Source: Cyrtodaria siliqua (lineage: Eukaryota > Mollusca > Bivalvia > Adapedonta > Hiatellidae). From it: a DNA stretch of 64,000 nucleotides. Numbering within the stretch: position 1 is the first letter of the stretch; each line of letters begins with the position of its first letter. Position numbers and translations under genes: made by a program. The notes below the pieces were generated by a model. The model worked only from the letters and a program-made list of their open reading frames with translations. It ran no database searches and was not told the origin of the DNA. Of the stretch, positions 53,727 to 64,000 are shown one piece after another. The stretch lies in assembly GCA_037043455.1 (NCBI GenBank), contig JAWPHD010005593.1:96280-160279 (forward strand), written 5' to 3'.

Positions 53727-54604
53727 GTTAGTTGCTGCAAAACGTAATTGTATGTACCCTTTTCACGATTTGCGTGGGTTTTTCGTGTTTTTAGCTAATT
53801 GTATTTTTTTTTTAGTGTTTTCAAATCAAAAAAGGTGAAATTGCGATGAAAAAAGATGACCGATGTTCGTGCTTAAAAACTACCTAAATACAATTTCAAT
53901 ATGTATGTTATTACTTGCAAACATCAACAGGTACTGTACTGTATGAGTGAGAAAAAAAGTTTACCCTTCCATAAAAGAGATTGTTTTTACCCTTCCATGA
54001 AATATACACGCTGATCCAAGAATTATGTTTTTTTTAAAAATGGCCAACTTAAAATGTTTGTTTTGATAAAATCAAAGTCATAAACCATTTAAAAACTACC
54101 CTGAACACAATTTCAATATGTCTGTTATTACTCTTTTTTTTTAAAAATGGCGAAGTAAAAAAATTTTTTTTGGAAAATCAAAATCATAACCCATTAAAGG
54201 CATTTTCGGTAGTTTTCCATGCGCAGCTTCTTTGGGGGACTTCTCTTCTAAAACTTTTGGATCGATTTTCCTACAAATTTACAGGAATATTGCTTTTGAT
54301 GTCTAATTGTATTTATTTATTTTTTTTGAATTTTCTTTTTTGAATTTTTTTTTTTGATTTCATTTTTTTTATTGTCTTTGTTTAAATAAAGACCTATTAT
54401 TAGATACATACAATAGGAAAAAATTAGCATTTTGTAAAAATTCCAACAAAATTAAAAAATTTAAGCGTAATGGTACGGTTCCAAAAAACAATATTAAATC
54501 TCAATATGCATGGTGACCTATAAATTTAATTGCATATATTGTCTAAATGTATGTTCAAATAAGTGCCTAAGAAGTTTGAACAATTCTGTTATTATGAACA
54601 TAAC

Positions 54605-56994
54605 AAACAAGAGCTGACGGAGAACAGCGCAGCTCGACTATTCGATTTTTCAGAGAATAATCATTTATAGCTAGTATATACCATCAGAAAACAAGGCTAC
54701 AACAATGTGGGGTGGGTTGGGAGCACAACATAACAATGTGTAAGAATTGACCAAAACTACAAAGAAATATGTAAAAAAATAAATAAAAATAAAAAATTCG
54801 AGTTTTGAGTGGGGTGCGGGATGGGGGTGGCAGAGAGGCGGGGGTGGATGGTGGGGGGGAATGGGGGTAGTGAGGGCAACATATATGTGTAAGAAGCTAT
54901 TTAAGAATTCACCAAAACAACACAAAAATATGTAAAAAAAAAAAATCGAGTTTGAGTGGGGATGGGGTAGAGGCGGGGGTGGAGAGGGCAACATATATGT
55001 ATAAAAAGCTATGTAAGAATTGACCAAAACAACACAGAAATATGGTAAAACAAAATAAAAAAATTAGATTGGTGGTGAGTGGTGGGGTGGGGGCAAGATA
55101 GCTTATAGTATAAGAATTGACAAAAACAACACAGGTGTGTGTTGGTTGGGTGGGGGGTAGTTTTTGGTGTGTGGTAGGGGGGTGGAGAGGGCAACATATA
55201 TGTGTAAGAAATTACCAAAACAACACAGATATATGTAAAAAAACAAAACAATAAACATTAAACATGTTTAAGAATTTAAAAAGAATTTAAAAAAAATAAA
55301 TTCAAGTGGGGCTGTGGTGGGGGTGTAGAGGTGTGAGGCGGTGGTTTGTTGTGGGGGTGGGGAGGGGGCAACATATATGTGTAAAACAACAAAGAAATAT
55401 GTAAAAAAATAAAAATAAAAAAAGGTTTCAAGTGTGGGAGGGATGAGAGGCTGGGGCGGGGGTGGTGGGTGGAGGGGCGGGGAGGGGGCAACATATATGT
55501 GAGGAGTGTGGTGGGGCGGGGATGAGAGGCGAGAGTGGAGGGAGGGGGTGGGGGAGTGGGCAACATATATGTATAAGAATTGACTAAAACAACAAAGAAA
55601 TATGTAAACAAAAAAAATGATTTTCAAGTTGGGTGGGGTGGGTGGGAGCGGCGGTGAGAGGCGGGAGTGGGTTGGGGAGACGAGCAACATATATGTGTAA
55701 GAATTGACTAAAACATCAACATATATGTGTAAGAATTGACTAAAACATCAAAGAAATATGTAAACAAAAAAAATTGATTTTCAAGTGGGGTGGGGTGGGT
55801 GGGAGCGGCGGTGAGAGGCGGGAGTGGGTTTGGGGGTGGGGTGGGGTGGGGGCGAAATATATGTGTAAGAATTGACTAAAACAACAAAGAAATATGTAAA
55901 AAATATATATATATATTCAAGCGGGGTGTGGTGGGGGTGGAGAGCAGGGGTGAGAGGCGGGAGCGGGTTGTTGGGGAGGGGAGGCGGCAACATATATGTG
56001 TAAGAATTGACTAAAACAACAAAGAAATATGTAAAAAAAAAAAGTTTCAAGTGTAGGGGGTGAGAGGAGGGGGTGGGGGTGGTTGGGGGGGGGGGGGTGG
56101 TTGGGGGCGGGGAGGTGGCAACATATATGTGAAAGAATTGACAAAAGCAACACAGAAATATGTAAAAAAAAAAGTTTCAAGTAGGGGTGGGATGGAGCGG
56201 GTTGGGGTGTGGGTGGCGCAACATATATGTGTAAGAATTGACTAAAACAACAAAGAAATATAAAAAAAATAAAAAAAATAATAAAAAAAACAGTTTCAAC
56301 TGGGGGTGGGGGTTGGGAGGGAGTGAGGTGCGGGGTTGGCGGGGTGGGGAGTGGGGGGTAACATATATGTGTAAGAATTGACTAACACAACACAGAAATA
56401 TGCAAAAAAAAAATTGTGGAGGGGAGTGGGGTGGGGATGGGGGTGGATGGAGCCCATGCCCCAATATGGGTGAAGTAATAAGATGCATAATGCTATAACA
56501 AATCCCAAACCAAAATTATAGATATATACATGCTTAAATGCAAACCTAGATCTGCCTTTATTGCACATTTTATGGGCCATCACAATTTTGGGTTCCATGG
56601 GAGCCCAGAATTTGCAGAAGAAAAATTACTTATCCAACCCTTTACAACATACTATAAGGAAACCAATTCCAAAATTTAGTTCAGCTAGGACAAGAAATGT
56701 AAGAGATATAGACCTGTAAACACAGCTTACACGGAAAATTTGATGTGAAATGGGACACATTTTATGGGCTATCATAATTTGGGTTCCGTGGGAGCCCATG
56801 GGTTACAAGAACCAAAATTGCTTATGCAGCCCTTAAGATAATGCTATAAGGAAGCCCATGAACAACTTTGGTTGTGCTAGGATAAGAAATGTAAGAGATA
56901 TAGACTTGTAAACATAGCTTACACTCAAAACATGATGTGGACGCCGACGCCGGGGTGATTACATAAGCTCTCTTATTCTTCGAATAGTCGAGCT
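54605..56994 (-). mobile_element. Composite non-autonomous element with internal repeats, copy B
   Basis: Inverse of 5737-8170. The hairpin end AACAAGAGCTGACGGAGAAC starts at 54605, AGCTCGACTATTCG is at 54631-54644, and the other end CGAATAGTCGAGCT is at 56981-56994. On the plus strand the VNTR is G/A-rich at 54700-56440 (about 15 units), and the 191 bp repeats are at 56450-56960 (about 2.7 units). Long open frames on the minus strand are proline-rich artefacts. Confidence 0.8.
54700..56440 (-). repeat. C/T-rich VNTR of copy B, about 15 units
   Basis: Core CAACATATATGTGTAAGAATT / GACTAAAACAACAAAGAAAT / ATGTAAAAA recurs every 90-145 bp, alternating with G-rich tracts such as GGGGTGGGGGTGG on the plus strand. 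The unit number differs from copy A, as expected for a VNTR. Confidence 0.85.
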
Positions 56995-58129
56995 AAAACA
57001 AAAATATACCATTTCTATATAATTTCATACAAAACTTGACTTTTTAGCATAGGGGTAGGGTTTCAAAAATAATTCTAAACAAGCAAGGGGACCTATCATT
57101 TTTATTGCACATTTTGTTTTTATATATGTTAAACAATGTGCTTAGAAAGTTTAAACAAATTCTATTATTGGGAACATCAAAAAAAGGAAATTGTATCATT
57201 ATGGGCTAATTTGTGCATAAATTGTGGTAATGGTCTCAACACATTTTGTAAAAAAAATATAGGTTTTACATAAAGACGATCTGTGAACAATTAATAAATG
57301 ATTAGACTTCAAAAATGTCTTATTTAGCTATTTCATGGACTTTGCAACTTTTTGGACAGATTGACATGACGGTGGCATTACAAATTATATTTTAAAATTT
57401 TAACAATCATGTTGACCTACCATTATTTTTGCCTTTTCTGTCTAAATATATAACAGACTTACTGTACATAAAGTTTAAAGAAAATCTGTTATGCAGAAAA
57501 AACTATAGAAAATGTCTTTAAAAACTACCCTAAACACAATTTCAATATGTATGTTATAACTTGCAATCATCAACAGGTACGGTTTAATTGAGAAAAAAAG
57601 TTTACCCTTCCATAAAATATACATGCTAACCCAGAAGAAAAAAAACACGTTCAAAATGGCCAAATATTAAAAAAAATGTTTTTGGTTGAAATCAAAGTCA
57701 TAAACCACTTAAAAATTACACCAAACACAAAGTGCATATGTTTTGTATGATAATCAAAGATCGACTCATATATAAAAAGCGTGAAAGGTGTATAAAATAA
57801 ACAAACAAAAGACAGCACGAACGTCGGCCATCTTTTTTTCATCGCAATTTCACGCTTCCTGGTTTGAGAACAAAACACTAAAAAAAGCAATTAAAAACTT
57901 GCTAAAAACACGAACAACCCAAGCAGATCGTGATAAGGTTACTTACAATTACGTTTTGCAGCAACTAACCATGTTGTTTATAATGTCTTCAACCATAAAA
58001 CGTGATAAATCACATTGTACATTCTAAAACATGGCGGCTAAAGTGAAACTTAATGACAGAAGTATTCCGAATGAGTCGACGACACGTGTTTGGAACACTT
58101 CTGTCCGAGACCAGTCCCTTTAATTATCA

Positions 58130-58560
58130 CCAAGGTTTGCTTGAAACTTATTTATTTCTTGTGTTAATATAATTTTCAGATTATCTGCACATTAGATGTT
58201 GCAAGATTTGAAATAATGCATGAAAACAATTTAGTTTTAATCGGGACTATTTTACTACAAACATAATACGTACTTAGGTCTACTCAATCGAAACGCATAT
58301 GTAAACATTTCAAACCGAAGCTCGATAGCAGAAAATTACTTTAAAAAAAAATAATAGAAATAAAAAATGGAATTTTTAATATAGGTCTATATTTAACTTT
58401 GCAGACCGCGCAAAAGGATTTATTATAAACATCAGGGAGTAAGTATACGTATACTTACTCTCTGTAAACATCGTCATAACTTTTTTGAATAATCACGTGA
58501 CCTAACCGGTCGCCCTACTTCCTTTGACGTTGACAAGAGTCAAACAAGCAAGGTTTTACG
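58130..58560 (-). repeat. Dispersed ~450 bp repeat, copy 2
   Basis: Inverse of 30786-31150 at high identity (TTGCAAGATTTGAAATAATG, TTTTAATCGGGACTATTTTA, GTCGCCCTACTTCCTTTGAC). It carries an extra perfect 22 bp palindrome at 58438-58459 (AGTAAGTATAC and inverse) that copy 1 lacks. Confidence 0.8.
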
Positions 58561-58969
58561 CAAGCGTAAAATAGCTGCCGAGAGACAAGAAGTTAACATA
58601 ATAATATATCAAGCCACGGGTGTTAAAACAAATAAATGTTGTCACGGAGGCATAAACACGCCACGACCGTTTTTTCCTACATTCTTCCCGATTTTTACCA
58701 TCAGTTCTTCCTACCAAGCATTTTAAATCAATGTGGGCGACCTAGCTTCTTTCTGTTCAAAAACCTTGACATGCCTTACATATTGACTACAATTACCTTG
58801 TAATACGACGTGCTAGAAGTACACATCACCACAGAAATACAATTGTTCACGTGTGCGTTAGAGTGTACATTACAACACATATAAACTGTAACCATGTGTG
58901 ATTATAAGATTGCCATAAGATTGCGTTATCAAAGTGAAAAATGTAAAGGAATAATATAAACCAATGAAA
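58561..58969. other. no gene seen
   Basis: Unique sequence, no supported feature. Confidence 0.35.
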
Positions 58970-59055
58970 ATTAAAAAAAAAAATGAAATCAGCAGGCTTG
59001 AACCCTGCCCTCCTAATACGGCGCCTTGACCAACTGCACTATTGAGACTTCAATC
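58970..59055 (-). repeat. tRNA-like SINE head with A-rich tail
   Basis: On the minus strand: A-box-like TAGTGCAGTTGG, B-box GGTTCAAGCC, and a possible six-pair acceptor (GAAGTC with GATTTC). An A tract on the plus strand at 58970-58983 lies beyond the tRNA-like 3' end. The anticodon arm does not pair well, so it is probably SINE- or pseudo-tRNA-derived. Confidence 0.5.
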
Positions 59056-60669
59056 AATCAATAATAGTTTTTGTTTTTGCCTGCCCTTTGGCACTAGGCC
59101 TTTTGGCGAGCTTTTCAGTAGGTGGTTAATATGGTTGGAAGGGGAAGTGGTGGGGAAGTATTTGTTTCAAAAATGGCAAGAACAGGCAGACAACTGTGTC
59201 AGTCGGATAGGATTGGCCTTGATAATCAGAAGGTGATTAGATTTAAAATAATATAGGATATTAATTGCCCATAGGTGTTTAGAATAAGCTCTGGTTGGTC
59301 TATTTTTTAAATCTAAATCGAGGATTAATAATATATTCCAAAGCCATTTTTTTTTAAAAATATTCTATCTTAATATGTACATATATACATACTCCATGTT
59401 GTATCTGCTTCGTCCTCCCTTCCAAAGGGAATGGACATCTTTTAATGTAAGCATATATTGTTAAAATCCGATAAAATATCCCAGTGTTGTTAGTAGGACA
59501 TCACTCCAAATCTCTCAATATAAAACAAAGCCAAATAGGGCGTGCGCCTTTGAGAGTAAGCACGTTAAATGGAGTGTGTCCCTCCACCAAAGCCTCGTGG
59601 AGGCCACACTGGGGAGGGCACGAGGCAGAAGTATACATAGGACTTACATGTTAATAATATTTTCCCCCTATCCCGATGTGTGCGTCAGACAAAACTAAAA
59701 AATAGCATCTTCCCAGCTGTCGATGTACAACCAATCTGATAAGCATATATAAAATAAATCGGACAGCCCGGAATTTCTATTATCTTAATTATCATATAAA
59801 ACGGCTAATTATTAAAATCACAAAGACTACATAGACAGAAAAGTCGAGCAGCTGTCGTTAATCAAGCATGGGTTCGTAAGGAACGATTTACTAAAATTCA
59901 ACATAAGATAACATGATTAAAACCTGTTACATTGTAAATAGGGCAGGACGGACGTTAGTCCATTACAAAATGCCGATGTTTAAAGTTATTTAAAACATAT
60001 AGTATCCCGTGGATCCAATGGGACTGCTTAGTCTCAAGTATCCATTAGGAACAGATTAACGGCCGATGCTCGTCTTCACAGAGGAGAAAATTAAGTTAAA
60101 AATTAGGTCTATTCCACATGGAGGTAGTAAACTATATGTATTTTTAATACAAAGATTTTACCCACTGATGAGACTAAGTCATTCCCCATTAGTGATAGAT
60201 TATTATTAAATATGGACAGAATATATACTAGTCCAAATTCTAAAACATATGGGAGTGGGAAAGGTAAAGAGAAACGTAGGTTAAATTTAGTTCATGATTA
60301 TACAGTACGATGTTAATATAAACAGATTGGGGCTAACAGGAGTATATAGAGAAATGAACATATAACTCCCATTAAATATATGAGGGAGTACATGACTGAT
60401 CCTGGACCGCTGTGCCTGCGTTGTCATCAGACTCAAAAATCGCCCCAGCGCGTCCACCGGATCAGTCCCATGTTATACCTATACCAATTAATGAATTGTT
60501 TTTCTGGTAGACTAAAATTCTTGTTCTGATGATGAGTATACTGTATAATATTAACAGACTGGGACTAACAGGAATATATAGAGAATATATAGAGAAGTGA
60601 ACATATGACGCATGAATAGGTATTGCTGTTATACACATAATCTGTATATATGATGTATTCAGCTAAGAC
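59056..60669. other. no gene; small duplication
   Basis: AT-rich. A ~65 bp stretch (GTTAATATAAACAGATTGGG, CTAACAGGAGTATATAGAGA) at 60310-60370 is repeated at 60548-60605. No domain-bearing frame. Confidence 0.4.
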
Positions 60670-61480
60670 ACAAGAAGTTATATCTTCTTTTGGAAATGTG
60701 AATCCTTAATGAAGTCACTAAGCGCACTAAAAACTGGTAGTCTATATCGTTTTTCAGGATCTAGAATATTTGAAAGGTTAAACGGAATAGATGGTTGTTG
60801 AAGTTTAAATTTTAAGTTATTTCTCGTTGCATCTAGCTGATTACAATCGAAAACGAAATGTTCAGTGGTGAATGGGACAGAGCAAGAGGGGCAATCTTTA
60901 TGTAGATCTTTTATTATATGACTTCCCATGCTTGCTGGTAGTAGATTGTATCCCATTCTCAATCTAGTGATATATTTATTAGTTTATTGGTTAAAAAAAG
61001 ATTATGATTTCTAAAGTTATTGCTAAGCCTTGTAAGTGTATTATATTTATTTGTTTGTTCAGTTAAATAATGATTTAATTTCATGTTAATTGTTTTATGG
61101 ATGATGGAGTATATTTCTGAAGGGGTTAAGGGGACAGGTTGATCAATTAATATATTATTTAGACCTGCCTTACAAGCAAGGTCTGCTTTTTCATTTCCAG
61201 GTATTTGGACATGGGCCGGACATCACTCGAATGTAACTGAGAGGTTTGAGAGGTAGCAATCATTAATCTGGATTAAAATTTCTGAATTCAAATTTCTGAA
61301 ATTGGGTCCGGCCTTGATTTGCTTGTTCTATCCCTTATTGCTGTTAAACTAGATAAAGAGTCTGAAAATATAACTGATTATTGGGGGTTGTTTTTGTAGA
61401 TCCATTTGAGGGAATTTTTTTCGCAATCAGCTCAGCAGTAAATTTTGATAAGCTATCTGTAATTCTTTTTATTTTCATGA
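60670..61480 (-). pseudogene. RNase H domain and C-terminal tail of a LINE, frameshifted
   Basis: Minus-strand pieces read YIFSDSLSSLTAIRDR (about 61330-61375; RNase H motif with catalytic Asp in SDS), then HVQIPGNEKADLACKAG (about 61153-61212; the His-x-G/Q-x-x-GNExAD motif with the last catalytic Asp). After a frame break comes the 94-codon frame 60678-60962: LRMGYNLLPASMG, CPSCSVPFTTEHFVFDCNQL (the C-x2-C ... EH-x-x-x-DC tail found after RNase H in many LINEs). The polymerase part is missing. Stops and indels make it a relic. Confidence 0.75.
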
Positions 61481-61544
61481 TATTTAAAGTTGGAATGACA
61501 TTTGAGACTTCTGAATGTTTCGTCGTTAATATACGTATGATTAC

Positions 61545-61850
61545 ATGCCAATCGTGAATGCTCGGCCAATCCCGTCATTCTTCGGGATCTCGCAAAGCAG
61601 TGTACGAGATGTTGCGAATGGATTACATGACTGGTTTACGAAAATGTCATTTCAGCAAGTGATATGGTAACCTTTCAACATTACAAAATATGTGTTTATA
61701 CCATTCAAGTTTATAGGAATTCAAGTTGTAAAGCATGCGTATTGCCACTTACAGACATATATAAAAGTCATATAAGAATGAGGAACGAGTGTACTCTGGG
61801 TAGAGATTGGGATCGACCCTATCTCTCAATGTTAATCAAAATCCGGCAAT
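61545..61850 (+). repeat. Composite of dispersed repeats
   Basis: 61555-61622 matches 52290-52780 inverted; 61640-61750 matches 8745-8850; 61785-61825 (GTACTCTGGGTAGAGATTGG) resembles the end of the ~450 bp family (31210-31232, 52095-52118). Three families abut here in 300 bp. Confidence 0.55.
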
Positions 61851-62230
61851 CAACCCAGAACTCGGGTTGTCATGCCAACAGAAGGAAAATATAGAAAGTG
61901 GGATATAGTCCTGCATATTTATATTCCAGAAAAGTCCGTTATAAACCCTTACTAAACATAATAATGCTGAAGCGACCTTCTACCAGGATTGTTCAAGTCG
62001 ATCCTCAAAAAAACATCGCCGCTAGGGCGGTGCGTATTTTCCATAAATGGCTGTATCATTATAGAAAAACTTTAAACATCTCGTCTAAAACCAATTGCCA
62101 GATGTCGACGTAATTTTTATAGAAATGGTGATTTGGTAACCATTTACCAATAGTGTTCAAACTGAGTTGATTCACTAAAAACTATGACCGCCAGGGAAGA
62201 GGCTTATTTGTTTCCTATAAGGCTATTTTC
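61851..62230. other. no gene seen
   Basis: Short open frames only. Confidence 0.35.
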
Positions 62231-62343
62231 CGGCATAATATATTATATAGAGTGGAGTCTTGGTGTGGAGTGGAGTGAATAATTGGAGTGACCTTGGAGT
62301 CACATTTTGGAGTGACCTTGGATTCGGAGTGAATATTTTGGAT
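62231..62343 (+). repeat. GGAGT-rich block, copy 3
   Basis: CGGCATAATATATTATATAG then GGAGT pentamers in the same order as the blocks at 31487 and 31888, slightly shortened. Confidence 0.8.
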
Positions 62344-62686
62344 TTTTCCTATATGAAACTTTTTAAAAATTAATAATTTTCTCCTGTAATGCCACTAGTC
62401 AGATTTTAAAATAAAAAATAAATAAATTGTTTTCTTAAATAAAATGATTCAAAATATTGCTGGTTTCAGTTGTTTTTTTGGTTGTTGTTTTTTTTGAAAA
62501 CTTTACTTATTTTTCAAATTATCATAATATCAAGCGAGGGCAGCGTACATTATTTGAGTTATTGTTTAGTTTGTAGTCTTGATCATTATCGACGCTTGAT
62601 TGTAAATACAAACGTCTTGACCGGTTGTGTAGAAACAAATTTGAAACTGGCCGGGGAACCACGTGACCATAATTTATTTTTTTTTA
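62344..62686. other. no gene seen
   Basis: AT-rich spacer. The open frame 62470-62733 runs into the MITE and is not supported. Confidence 0.35.
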
Positions 62687-62690
62687 TTAA

Positions 62691-63206
62691 AGGGAATTTA
62701 GCGACACAGCCAAACAAGCTATATTATCGATAGTTCTGAAAATCTGTGAAAAAGGTGAAAGAATTATCAAAATCGGATGATAAACAAAAAAGATGTGACC
62801 ATTTAAATGTTGTTCTAAAACGAATATGGGAGCCGCCATTTTTAGAACTATGACGTCATAGTTTCATATTACCATATATGGAATATTGATAAATATCATT
62901 TAAAACCAAGAAAATCATTGCAAATGAATGCATTGTTTTTTACAGGTCATATAAAACATTATTGCCATTGAATATTATATATTTTTCATACAGTTTCCGT
63001 CATTTTTACTCTATATCTGAAAATGTCCATATTTATAAATATACTCATATATGGTCATTTAGAACCGTGATGTCATAGCTCTCAAAATGGCCGCTTGCTC
63101 ATATCTTCTTTGTTTATCATCCGATTTTGATAATTATTTCACCCTTATTCAAGTTTTTCAGAACTCTCAATAGTAAAGATGGTTTGGCTGTGTCGCTACA
63201 TTCCCT
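62691..63206. mobile_element. MITE, 516 bp with ~200 bp inverted arms, flanked by TTAA
   Basis: Left end AGGGAATTTAGCGACACAGC after TTAA (62687-62690); right end inverse before TTAA (63207-63210). Arms match through AGTTCTGAAAA, GAATTATCAAAATCGGATGA, CCATTTT...GACGTCATAG/GATGTCATAG and CCATATATGGAATAT. TTAA flanks are typical of piggyBac-type insertion; the superfamily is inference. Confidence 0.85.
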
Positions 63207-63448
63207 TTAACGTATTTCTGACCATCCGCTCGTCGATATAATGATGATGTTTCCCTCTTTGTTTATATATGTATTTATTGTCTTTTTTGACTTTCTATGT
63301 ATCTTGGATAGAAGGTGTCTCAGCCAGTCAGAAATGTTACCACATCGGCAAAAATCAAACTTTGTTCAGGAGGACGGTTCTTGACGTTTGTCTTGAAAAC
63401 AAACAAGCGTCGCAGATGATCTAGACTAATTATTTTTAACAACATTAA

Positions 63449-63720
63449 AGGGAATGTAGCGACACAAGCCAAACCATCTTTATTATTGAGAGTTCTAAAT
63501 ATTTGAATAAGGGTGAAAGAATTATCAAAATCGGATGATAAACAAAGAAAATATGATCATTTGAAGTTTCTGTTGAAACGGATATGGAAGAGGCCATTTT
63601 GAGAGCTATGACATCACGGTTCTAAATGACCATATATGGAATATTTATAAATATGAAAATTTACTGATTTATAGGGAAAAAATGACAAGAACTGCATGAA
63701 AAATATGTAATACTTAATTA
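63449..63720 (+). mobile_element. Second copy of the TTAA MITE, one arm only
   Basis: Starts after TTAA (63445-63448) with AGGGAATGTAGCGACACAAG and follows the right arm (inverted) of the first copy to about 63660, then diverges. The other arm is absent, so the element is truncated or partly replaced by the 21 bp array. Confidence 0.8.
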
Positions 63721-63754
63721 TGGAACGCCGTGACTGTCTTATGATGTTGCCGAT

Positions 63755-64000
63755 TAATATATGCAGTGCATTTCCCTTTATATGTGGTAGATCTTTCATG
63801 ATATGCAGTGCATTTTTAATTATATGTGGTAAATACATCTTTATATGTGGTAGACAAGTATTTATATGCAGTAGATCAATCAATATATGCGATAGATAAG
63901 TCATTGTATGCAGTAGATAAACCATTATATGCGGTCCAGTTATCGTTATATGTGGTGCATTTATTACTATATGCAGTAGTTTATCTAATATATGAGGTCC
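63755..64000. repeat. 21 bp minisatellite, ~12 units, running off the window
   Basis: Units begin ATATGTGGTAGAT, ATATGCAGTGCAT, ATATGCAGTAGAT and similar at exact 21 bp steps. The first ten bases are well kept, the rest is variable. Because 21 is a multiple of three, one minus frame is open as a heptad-like peptide (LPHIKxx); I regard it as fortuitous. Confidence 0.9.

Larger units (their letters stand above)
53727..57971. mobile_element. Foldback element, ~4.2 kb including a nested insertion
   Basis: The arm at 53727-53873 (GTTAGTTGCTGCAAAACGTA, TTCGTGTTTTTAGC, GAAATTGCGATGAAAAAAG, GATGTTCGTGCT) is inverted at 57814-57971. Inside each arm are ~200 bp tandem units (AATTTCAATATGTATGTTAT, GTTTACCCTTCCATAAAA, CAAAGTCATAAACCA) at about 53877-54190 and 57515-57735. 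The centre is occupied by the C/T-rich element copy B (54605-56994). Without it the host element is about 1.9 kb. No coding sequence. Confidence 0.7.

Overview
The window looks like nuclear DNA from an animal, most probably a bivalve mollusc. It is AT-rich and almost free of host coding sequence. It holds two credible spliced host exons, both on the minus strand: one from a cadherin-type protein (24512-24703) and one of unknown identity (40136-40290). Nearly everything else is transposable elements, their relics and tandem repeats. The bivalve assignment rests on recognising several dispersed repeat and SINE types and a 2A-bearing CR1-like LINE. No marker gene settles it.

Layout. 1-860: ~142 bp tandem repeat. 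1186-4321: CR1-like non-LTR retrotransposon (minus) with a 2A-like peptide motif, PHD-type finger, endonuclease and reverse transcriptase (RT). 4400-5092: a second LINE RT fragment lacking its catalytic ADD. 5737-8170: a composite element with 191 bp repeats and a C/T-rich VNTR; an inverted sister copy lies at 54605-56994. 12.6-13.76 kb: Ty3/gypsy relic with protease followed directly by integrase (Gmr1-like order), cut by a Penelope-like RT element (13.76-15.55 kb) and followed by an older copy that carries a 420 bp MITE. 20.5-24.3 kb: a minisatellite of about 190 copies of a 20 bp unit, with a 1137 bp higher-order duplication, just beside the cadherin exon. 25.8-31 kb: several tandem families of 160-320 bp. 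31.6-32.6 kb: foldback element containing a GGAGT-rich block. 33-37 kb and 40.8-42.2 kb: more degenerate tandem arrays. 42.2-44.0 kb: Penelope-type GIY-YIG fragment and a direct duplication. 46-47.4 kb: tRNA-derived SINE split by one MITE and followed by another. 48.4-49.9 kb: pogo/Tigger-like remnant with a 62 bp tandem array. 50-51.6 kb: two tRNA-derived SINEs. 53.7-58 kb: large foldback element hosting the second C/T-rich element. 60.7-61.5 kb: RNase H part of another LINE. 62.7-63.7 kb: TTAA-flanked MITEs. 63.76-64 kb: a 21 bp minisatellite leaving the window.

The region behaves as intronic or intergenic sequence grown by nested insertion. The order of insertions can be read at several points: gypsy then Penelope-like; old RT then MITE; SINE then MITE; AT-rich repeat then SINE; foldback element then C/T-rich element. 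No operon, CRISPR array, rRNA gene or functional tRNA gene was found. The most notable items are the 2A-bearing LINE, the paired inverted C/T-rich elements, the Gmr1-like domain order, the higher-order minisatellite beside a host exon, and two hammerhead-like core motifs.
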